20,292 bases of DNA from a virus. The stretch covers positions 1-20,292 of the IMG/VR virus record IMGVR_UViG_3300020419_000103, one strand, 5' to 3'. Below, in pieces: positions 1 to 9,000 of this stretch (the stretch's first letter is position 1; each line of letters opens with the position of its first letter). A program made the translations under genes and the position numbers. The notes beneath the pieces are model-generated. The model was not told the origin of the DNA. It searched no databases and was given only the letters and a program-made list of their open reading frames with translations.

Positions 1-543
1 AGAAAAGTCTCCTTCATATTCATCACTGAAAGATATGTTCTCAAGTACAATAGGAATATCTCTTTTCTCTCCAATAGCACCTACCAAGTCTATTGTAACA
101 TTAAATGCTGGTTGGAAGAATGGTAGTATCTGTTCTACTATCTGCAATGCATCATCATTCAACTTAGTCATTACATTAAGTTCAAATCCCACATTGTAAG
201 GTACTGGTAAATATACTTTCTTTACTTTAGTATTAGATGGGTCTCTATTATCAACTGCTTTAAAAGTTCTTGTTATACTAGCTTTTCTACTAGGGTCGTA
301 TGACATAGATGTCATCTCAAATGACATTCTTGGTAATGTTATAGCAGTTGCTTTTGTTAATTCTTCTTGTTGCTCAAGTTTTGCTAAAAACTTTTGCTTT
401 GGTCCATATATTAATGGAACCTTAGTTTCACTAAGAGTGTTACCAGATCTATCATCATGCCTAATATTAACATCATTAAATAATGTACCAAAGGCAATAA
501 TGGTTTTTCTTAGTATCTCATGATAGAAATAAGTACCTAACAT
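1..543 (-). CDS. 15: Tail terminator / proximal tail sheath stabiliser, gp15-like (3' end off the window)
   Basis: The frame opens at ATG 543-541 and reads without a stop for 181 codons to base 1, so the C-terminus is missing. The N-terminus (MLGTYFYHEILRKTIIAFG) and the later segment IRHDDRSGNTLSETKVPLIYG resemble T4 gp15, which starts MFGYFYN and has a similar RVPITYASK strand. T4 gp15 is a hexameric ring that caps the tail tube and sheath and binds the neck. It is 272 residues long, so about two thirds is visible here. The start overlaps the gp14 stop by one base (TAATG), and a GGAGA ribosome binding site sits 6 nt upstream within the gp14 coding end. Its position directly after gp13 and gp14 matches T4 order and supports the call. 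Confidence 0.88.
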   Translation of the reverse strand, partial: MLGTYFYHEILRKTIIAFGTLFNDVNIRHDDRSGNTLSETKVPLIYGPKQKFLAKLEQQEELTKATAITLPRMSFEMTSMSYDPSRKASITRTFKAVDNRDPSNTKVKKVYLPVPYNVGFELNVMTKLNDDALQIVEQILPFFQPAFNVTIDLVGAIGEKRDIPIVLENISFSDEYEGDFS

Positions 544-2201
544 TATACATCTCCAAAGGGATTAGATTCGGTAAAGTCAAGAAGCTGATCTGCTTCTGTT
601 TCAAATTCATCATTCATAAAGTATTCATCACCAACAGCAGCAGCACTCAAATCATTATTGTAAGAGAATACTTGATACCTAGCGGATGATGCAGTTCCAG
701 TTATATATTCACCAGATCTGAAATCACCTGTATTTATGGATACTTCCAAACTTCTAGTTGTTGCATTCCAACTCTTAACATATGCTTCAGCACCAGACTC
801 TGAACCAACTACTCTTTCATTGAGATGATATGTTCCAATACCAGTACTCAATGGAGCACTAATAGAAACGGTTGGAGTTGCTTCATATCCACTACCAGCA
901 TCAGTTAGATATATTCTAAACATACTAGAACCAGATAGAGTTGCAACAGCAGTTGCTTGAACTTGACCTACCTTAGCACCAACCATAGCACCAGTTCCAA
1001 CAAAGGTAACAGATGCAGTTCCAGTACCACCTATAGAAGTTCCAATACCAATACTATTAGTACCAATAGAAGTTACAATTCCACCACCAGAAAGTATTTG
1101 AGCACCAACAACTTTGAAGTTAATAGTATGACCAATAGCAATATTTGCCATAGTATTAATTCCACTAATCTGCATTGTTCCAGCAGTAGCTACACCAGTA
1201 AATTCATATTGTTTATCGACAAATTGAGGATGTTGAATACTAACTATAGGTGGAGCAACATAGTTAGAACCTGGTTGTTGAATTCTAATAGAACAAATAC
1301 CACTGTTAGTTAATGTTGAAGTTGCAGCAGCACCTACACCTGGAGTACCAAATCCAATAGTAGGTGGTTCCTGATAAGCAAAACCTGGATTAGTTATTGC
1401 AAGATAATCTATAGCAGCAAGATTACCTTTTTGAGTTGTAATAGCAACGACAGCACCAAGAGATGTGGATACACCTGCAGGAGACGCTGAGACGCTAATA
1501 TTAGGCACTGAAGTATATCCAGAACCATCATCATTTAATGTGACCATTCTCATTGCACCTGATAGTGCAAAAGTATCTACAGATGCTTTAGCAGTAGATC
1601 CTATACCAGCTAAACTAACAGTAGTAATATTTCCTTCTTCACTCAATCTTGTATCAATAGCAGCAACATTTGTATCGATAATATCGTCTTGAAGTTGATA
1701 TAGTTCACATTGTAATTCGTAAGTATAATTTTTACCTAATTGAAAGAAAGGAGTTTCATGTTCTACAAGTTTAATCTCAAATAATCTTTCTCCTAATGGA
1801 AACCAGATAAGGTCTCCTTCTTTAGGTCTTGTTCCAAAATCAATATCACCATCTAAAGCACCAGTTAAGTTAGTGGAATTAAATTGAAAGGGAGCAATAA
1901 AGTCTTCAAATCTTTCTCTTGATATGGTCAAAGTAATCTCATTTTGTAAGTTGATGCCAAACTTTGTCATTACATCACTACCCTTAGCATAACCCTCATA
2001 GTTGTTTAGGTATGCTTCAATAAGATAATTATCATTAAACTTTGATGATTGTACTTCCCCTAATATATCATCTGTAACAATTTGTTTTCTTGGTATGTAA
2101 TAGACATCAATACCATGAATAGACAAATGCTCATCTACCAGAGACTGTACTAATCTCTGCTCATCAGGTGAACCATGCTGGAAGAACGGTGATACAGGCA
2201 T
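543..2201 (-). CDS. 14: Neck protein gp14-like, enlarged by inserted beta modules
   Basis: The N-terminal 185 residues (MPVSPFFQHGSPDEQRLVQS, then IDVYYIPRK, SSKFNDNYLIEAYL, GDLIWFPLGERLFEI and a YELQCELYQL strand) have the pattern of T4-type gp14. Together with gp13 this protein forms the neck that seals the filled head and receives the tail. T4 gp14 is 256 residues and this one is 552. The extra length lies mainly at residues 190-510, which is Gly/Thr/Ser-rich and holds GxGY-type strands near 225-230, 270-276, 309-314 and 434-439, followed by a GxESGA segment near 463-476. An acidic tail (523-546) precedes the end. The gene starts one base after the gp13 stop, with AGG 5 nt upstream, and ends in a TAATG overlap with gp15. 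The family call is firm; the role of the insert is unknown. Confidence 0.87.
   Translation of the reverse strand: MPVSPFFQHGSPDEQRLVQSLVDEHLSIHGIDVYYIPRKQIVTDDILGEVQSSKFNDNYLIEAYLNNYEGYAKGSDVMTKFGINLQNEITLTISRERFEDFIAPFQFNSTNLTGALDGDIDFGTRPKEGDLIWFPLGERLFEIKLVEHETPFFQLGKNYTYELQCELYQLQDDIIDTNVAAIDTRLSEEGNITTVSLAGIGSTAKASVDTFALSGAMRMVTLNDDGSGYTSVPNISVSASPAGVSTSLGAVVAITTQKGNLAAIDYLAITNPGFAYQEPPTIGFGTPGVGAAATSTLTNSGICSIRIQQPGSNYVAPPIVSIQHPQFVDKQYEFTGVATAGTMQISGINTMANIAIGHTINFKVVGAQILSGGGIVTSIGTNSIGIGTSIGGTGTASVTFVGTGAMVGAKVGQVQATAVATLSGSSMFRIYLTDAGSGYEATPTVSISAPLSTGIGTYHLNERVVGSESGAEAYVKSWNATTRSLEVSINTGDFRSGEYITGTASSARYQVFSYNNDLSAAAVGDEYFMNDEFETEADQLLDFTESNPFGDV
550..554 (-). promoter_or_regulatory. 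Ribosome binding site of gp15 inside the gp14 3' end
   Basis: GGAGA on the minus strand, 6 nt upstream of the gp15 ATG at 543-541. It is formed by the Gly-Asp codons of the gp14 C-terminus (FGDV-stop), so the site is also coding sequence. It supports the chosen gp15 start. Confidence 0.7.
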
Positions 2202-2202
2202 A

Positions 2203-3024
2203 TTAACCTATCATATCAAGAACTGGAATTTCGTAAGTAGATAGCATTTTTTCTTCTATCTCTCTTATCTCTAGATCACCATCTTCGTAGATCTGACGAC
2301 CATTGAGTTCTATACCACCAGGAAGTTTTACTCCTTGGAATTTTATGAGGTTCTGACCCCATTGCTTTTTAATCTTTGCTGTTAGATATCTCTTCAAGAA
2401 AGAATCATTATATACTCCACTATAGTTAGAAGGATCCATAATTCTATAACACTCAATTAATACATAATGACCAACAGTAGTAGAAGCCCAATCAATATCA
2501 AAATAAAGCTTATTGTTTCTCTTGTTGTATCTAATCTGAGTAGATGTAGTCAATAAGAAATTAATATCTTCTAGATATGTCTTGGTCATAGAATAATTTA
2601 GGAGACCATCATACCCCATGTTAAAAGCAACATCATTTAAAAACAACTGATACTTCAAGTTAAACATACCATTACTAAGTCCACTACTATCAAATTGCAT
2701 AACTCTTTCAATTCCTAATATAGAATCAGGTACAGTTATATAATTGGAATTTTCCTCAAATACACCAGATGCAGTAGTTGTACTAGTAATACCTAAATTA
2801 TTATCACCACCTCTTGCTCTACCTCTTCTCTTATCTTCTTCAGTAAGTTGATACTTAAGCAATACCTTTTCTACACCATCAAAATGTCTCTCATAGAAAA
2901 ACTGTAGAGAGTCATCCATTAAGTCGTCAACTTGCTCATCGGCAACATTAATCTCCAGAATTGGAGCACCTAATTGTCTTAAACAATAATCTTGTAATGT
3001 TGCCCTACTATTTGGTTTTGCCAT
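2203..3024 (-). CDS. 13: Neck protein gp13-like
   Basis: 273 residues, close to the 309 of T4 gp13. The N-terminus (MAKPNSRATLQDYCLRQLG, then PILEINVADEQVDDLMDDSLQFF) is the helical opening that recurs in gp13 neck proteins of marine T4-like phages. The later ITVPDSILGIERVMQF and KLYFDIDWAS strands, and the C-terminal KIKKQWGQNLIKF with PGGIELNGRQIYEDG, fit the same family. gp13 works with gp14 in the head-tail connector after DNA packaging. The ATG overlaps the stop of the giant fibre gene by one base and has a strong GGAGGA site 8 nt upstream, which fixes the start. gp14 follows after a single base. The order gp13-gp14-gp15 is that of T4. Confidence 0.9.
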   Translation of the reverse strand: MAKPNSRATLQDYCLRQLGAPILEINVADEQVDDLMDDSLQFFYERHFDGVEKVLLKYQLTEEDKRRGRARGGDNNLGITSTTTASGVFEENSNYITVPDSILGIERVMQFDSSGLSNGMFNLKYQLFLNDVAFNMGYDGLLNYSMTKTYLEDINFLLTTSTQIRYNKRNNKLYFDIDWASTTVGHYVLIECYRIMDPSNYSGVYNDSFLKRYLTAKIKKQWGQNLIKFQGVKLPGGIELNGRQIYEDGDLEIREIEEKMLSTYEIPVLDMIG

Positions 3025-6000
3025 TAGAAGAATCCTCCATCGATGGAGTTAGTCCATTGCGGAACTCCAGAAGCGTTTGTAGTCATTACATAGTTAGAAG
3101 TAGTTAGGAATCCAACTGTGCTTGCTGTACTTACCAACCTACCATCATCTTCAAAGTAAGCAACACCGTTAGGACCACTATATCCTATACCTGTGCTTCC
3201 CCCTTGATCTGAGCGATAGTATAATCCTTGTTTAAATGTAGCATATCCTACGACATGTACATTGTCTTGAATAGTAACTTGACCAGCAGCAGAATCTAGA
3301 ACTAACTCTCCACTATTAGTTTCAATCTTAGTTGCAGAGCTACCAGCACCAATCTTGATATTAGAAACTGTAGTAACACCAGTAATAACAACTTCGTTAA
3401 ATGTACTTATTCCAGTTACATTAATGTTTCTACCATTAACTTCATCATAAACAACATCACCTATAACATTTAAGTTACCAGCGATAAAGATATCATCTTG
3501 GAATGTTGCTATACCAACGAAAGTTGAGAAACCAGCGAAGGTCATTTCAGTAGCAATACCAGTTTGAATTCTGGCATTAGTTATTGCAAAGTTAGTTGCT
3601 AAACCAGCAGTAATCTTAGCGTCAAGAATGTCAGCATCAGCAAGGTCTACTGCATTAGCAGTTACTACACCAGCAGTTGCTGTTATAGAAGAACCAATTG
3701 CAACTTCACCTTTATAAACACCGTTATCCTTAAAGGTAACAATACCAAGCATCTCTGAACCAGATGCTCTAACAATCAATCTATCACCGATACCAGAAGC
3801 TGAACTATCAGCATACATTAACTTAAGTGTCTTATTATCGACAGTTAAGAAGTCGCTGCTACCAGCAGCAGTCTGTACACTAAAGTAATCACTTCTTATT
3901 TGAAGTCTGCTATATGTTGCATTACCATTTGCATGAGAGAGGACTGTATGACCTCTGTTAGCAAATCCATCTGTATCAACATGTTCAACAGTTAAGTCAT
4001 CATCTGAACCAATTCTTACCTTAACATTATCTGGGAGATCTGTGTGACTGTTAAGTCCAACAGGAGCATTAATTGTTAATGATCCATCACCAACAGTCTG
4101 ACCAACTGTGAATGCTGTAGCAAGACCTGTAGCGATCCTAGCATCTACTACATCAAGGTTATTAACATCTGCACTACTACTAACTGTTACAACGCCTGTA
4201 GCGTTGATTCTTTCAAATCTAGCAGTGTCTAAAACATCTAATCTATCTCTAGGTGAGTCAGTACGAATACCAACTTTCTGGTTAGCGTCAACACGCCATG
4301 CTTCTACATTCTCAGTGCTAGCTACAATAGTACCATCACTACCACTATCAGTTAAAGCAATAGATGTATCACCCTTCTGGAATGCATCCAGTTGAATAGT
4401 TGTAGCAGTTAAGATACCTAAGACATTGACATCACCAGTAATATTAACATCACCAGCACCAGCAGGGTCAATATTAATATCACCTGAGGTTGATTCAATA
4501 TTATTACCAGCAATCTGGATATTACCAAATGTACCACTAGTAGGTGTTACCTGACTACTATTACCAGAAGAATCTGAGATAGTTAGATTAGATAAAGCCT
4601 GTAAACTTGTTACCTGTTGAGAGAATGCAACTGTACCATTTTCTTGGTCAACATAGAATGCATCACCAACTCTAAAGTCTCCTTTCTGATCAATACTAAC
4701 GAATGATATGTCACCGTTATTAACTTGAGTGACTTCGTTTGCTTGGATTGCTGTGTTAGGATCGTTATTAATATTTCCACCAGCACCAACATGGTTGAAA
4801 TTAAGTGCAAAACATCTTAGTGTTACACCATCACCATCAGCAACAACACCCTTCTGACCGTACTCAACAGCACAACCCACAGAACGCATGTCAGCACCAA
4901 ACTGACTGTAATCTGCTAAGGTTATCCTAGTAGCAGTTCCTACTCCACTGTTAGGTTGAGTAATTCTGATGTCCTGAGTAACTACTGTATTATCAGTAGC
5001 AGTTGAGACACCGTTAGTTCCGTTAAAGTTAACTAGTAATGAAGTCTTTCTATTACCAGCAGCCTCAGCACTATTACCATAAGTATATGCACCATCTGGG
5101 AATGAATGCAATCCTTTCTGAACAAATACATCATCTATCCAACCTGTATGTGCATTAGCAGCACCATCAAAGTCAGCACCAATTACAATAGGTTTTTGTG
5201 TACCAAGATCAGTAGTATATGATGTTGCTTCAGCTCTCTTAGCACCATTAGAATATGCTATTAATTTTGTACCTAACTTAGCAACAGCAATGTGATGCCA
5301 TGCACCAGTTGTAATACCTGCACTAGTAGCCGATAATGCTGTAGTGTTTCCAACACGAACATCATATTCATTACCTCTGAAGGCAATACTTAAACCACTT
5401 GCATCAGTTCCTGAATCCCTAAAGTCAATAGCAGTAGCACTAGTTAATCCAGTAGTGTTTCTGTAAACCCAGAAACCAACAGCAAATTCTCCTGTACCAA
5501 ATCCAAACTGATCGTGAGATGCTGCACTAACAGAATCGTTAGTACCATCTAATTTAAGTGACGCACTACCAAACTTCTTAACACTGGTATCTAATTGTGC
5601 ATTACCATTAAATGTAAGTGTTTTAGCAGTTCTATTTTGAAGAATTTCAAATCCAAGTTGCTTACCACTTACATCAAGATATGTACCATCGTAGTTAGCT
5701 ACAACAGCAGTACCTAATCCAGTAACACCATCAGTGTCATAGTAAGTAATTGTATTACCAATGCCTAGCATTGATGTTGTAGTAATACCAGTTAATCTTA
5801 ATCTTGTCTTACCAGCAGATGCAATACCGAGTGTACCAGATTCACCTCTAATACCTTCAGAAGCAAAGTATGTGAAACAGTTAAGGAACTCAACACGAGC
5901 TCCGTTGGTCATTACTAGACCTTTAGCATTAGGTACAATGAAGGTTGCTTCATTGAATAACATTGCTGCTTCAATAGATCCTTCTTGAACCTGAGAACCA

Positions 6001-9000
6001 TCGATATATGCACCAGCACCAGCTATGTAAGAAGATGGAGCTGCATCAGCACTGTTAAATCCGTATAAATCATCTGCAGTTTGATTAGTACCTTTGTTTA
6101 ATACAGTTATACGCTGTACATAAGGTGATCTAGTAGTAATTGCAATACCAGGTTCATACTTAAATGCGTATCCTTCATTTGCTGATGTGTTGAAGAACAT
6201 GTCAGCGATAGTTAAGTCTTCAACGACTGTTCTATCATTAAGTAGGAAACAATCCTTTTGCTTAGTAGCACTTGTTGGAACAATCTTAGTAGCACGAAGA
6301 CCGTTACCTTTAACAGTTAATCCTGCAGGAACATATAATGGGAATGATTCTTCATAAACACCACCACCAATATTCAATGTTTCATTAACACCTATGATTG
6401 TAGGAGAGACATTAACATTAATTCTAAATGAAGTTGAATCAAGTACTGTAACAGCAGTTGTTACACCAGCAATAGGATCACTACCAGCACGAGGATAAGT
6501 CTTACTTGCAGTATTACCATCCATCGAACAGGTGAATGATAATGAATTATTATCAAGTGTTATAGTATCAGCAGTTGATAATCCGTGAGCAGAAGCAAAT
6601 GATAGAACTAACTCTCCAGTATGCTGGTTGTAAGTTGCTCCATTAGGAGACTTCTGATTACCTGACTCAGCACCACTCTGAACATTAACTGCGTTTGTAG
6701 CAGTTCCTCCATTATAAGTGTGATCATACTTATTAGAAATTCTTGATAAAGCGTATTTAATCGATTTGAACGGTCTTTCTCTAGTACGACCACGAGAAGC
6801 ATCGTAAGCATCAAGACCATGAGTATCAACAAACCATAAATCATCAGCAGGGTTGATTGTAGCAATACCAATCTGAGCAGGTTCTTTCCATGACAAAGTA
6901 TTGTCATCATTAGTACTCAACATGTGTTGAGTGTTAATACCAACAACTCCTGTGGAGTCATATAGTGAAGTTACATAACCAGAATTGATCTTAGCTGTTA
7001 GTGCATCAAAGTTTGTAACATCAATCGTAGTGATAGATGCAGCAGTACCAACAATATCAGTTATGATACCAGAGGTAATTTTAACATCCTTAAGATCTGC
7101 AGTCTCAGTATCAAATACTGTTATAGTTGCATATGTACCAACTTGAGATGTAATAATACCAGCAGTTATCTTAACATCTTGAAGATCTGCTGTCTCTGTG
7201 TCAAATGTTGTAATAGTTGCATAAGTACCAACTATTGATGTAATAACACCAGCAGTGATCTTAGCATTAACGATGTCACCTTCTGTGGCATCGATAGTTG
7301 TAATGGTTGCTGCAGTACCAACAATGTCAGTAACAGCAACTCCTGTAAAGCTTAAATTATCAGCACTTAAAGTTGTTACATGTGCTGTAGTAATAGTTGC
7401 ATAAGTACCAACCAATGATGTGACAACACCAGCAGTGATCTTAGCATTTACTATATCGCCTTCCGTAGCATCAATCGTAGTGATTGTAGCAGCAGTACCA
7501 ACGATATCAGTAATGATACCAGATGTAATCTTAACATCCTTAAGGTCTGCAACCTCGGTATCAAAAGTTGTTATAGTTGCATAAACACCAACTGTTGAAT
7601 CAACACTTAGATCATCAACATAAGCAACACCATCAATATGAATATCTTTCCACTGTTGAGTAGCAGTACCAATACTATAGGTATCGTCATCATCAGGGAT
7701 AAAGTTGGAATCAATATCAGCATTGAATACGACATTATCTGTTACAGAATCACCAAGACCGATTGTACCGCCATTAAAGGTTACATTACCAGTGAAGGTA
7801 GTTGCACCACCAACTCTAAGATCATTCGTAATATGAACATCTTGAATTGTTGAGTATGTACCAACTAGTGATGTAACAACACCAGCAGTGATCTTAGCAT
7901 TAACTATGTCACCTTCTGTAGCATCTATAGTTGTGATTGTTGCTGCTGTACCAACGATATCAGTAATGATACCAGCAGTAATCTTAACATCTTTAAGATC
8001 GGCAGTCTCAGTGTCAAATACTGTTATAGTTGCATAAGTACCAACCTGAGAGGTAATGATACCTGCAGTGATCTTAGCATTAACTATATCACCTTCTGTT
8101 GCATCAATTGTTGTTATAGTCGCTGCAGTACCAACAATATCAGTAATGATACCAGAGGTAATTTTAACTTGGTTAAGGTCTGCAACCTCTGTATCAAAAT
8201 TTGTAATAGTTGCATAGATACCAGTTATTGATGTAACAACACCAGCAACGATATTACCATGTATAATATCAGCTACAGTTGCATCAATCGTAGTTATGGT
8301 AGCAGCAGTACCAACGATATCAGTAATGATACCTGCAGTGATCTTAACATCTCTAAGATCTGCTGTTTCAGTGTCAAATACTGTTATGGTTGCATAAGTA
8401 CCAACTTGTGAAGTGATGATACCAGAAGTTATCTTGACATCATTAAGGTCAGCAGTTTCTGTATCAAATACAGTGATGGTAGCATAAGTACCAACTTGAG
8501 AGGTAATGATACCAGCAGTAACATATGCTGCTTCTATACCAAGATCATTAACATCTAACTGAGGAACAGTAGCAACACCAGTGATATTGACATCACCATC
8601 CACATCGAGAAGAGCTGTTGGCGTGGTAGTTCCCACCCCGACCCAACCGTCGCTATTACCTGAAACCCACTTAACATCACCTGAACCAATAACTAATTGA
8701 TCATCTTGATCTGGATATCTAACATCTTGTCCTTTACCAATGATAACATTGTTATTACCAGTATTATGAGTACCAGCAGAATTACCAATAGCAATATTAT
8801 CACTACCATAAACATTGTATAAAGTAAACGCACCAATAGCAATATTATTGCTCTGGTTAGTTGATATACCAGCACCCCATAGTGCTTCTCTACCTATACC
8901 AATATTCTGATTATGATCTTCTTTACCACTGTTTGTAGTAATACCTGACCTTACGACTAAGAATCCATAAGTATCAGTTAATCCAATACTACCAGTTGAT

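Noticed and set aside
731-738. CATAAATA late-promoter-like box in gp14 (and GATAAATA near 18667-18674 in gp8)
   Set aside because: Such matches are expected by chance in AT-rich coding sequence, and neither lies close to the start of a downstream gene.
957-1692. Plus-strand open frames opposite gp14
   Set aside because: They lie entirely antisense to a well-supported gene, are rich in Asn/Ser/Thr as expected from the reverse of low-complexity codons, and have no ribosome site or family resemblance.
6979-8513. A CRISPR array
   Set aside because: The 90-bp period is coding and in frame, with no unique spacers between identical short repeats; units diverge only as protein-coding repeats do.
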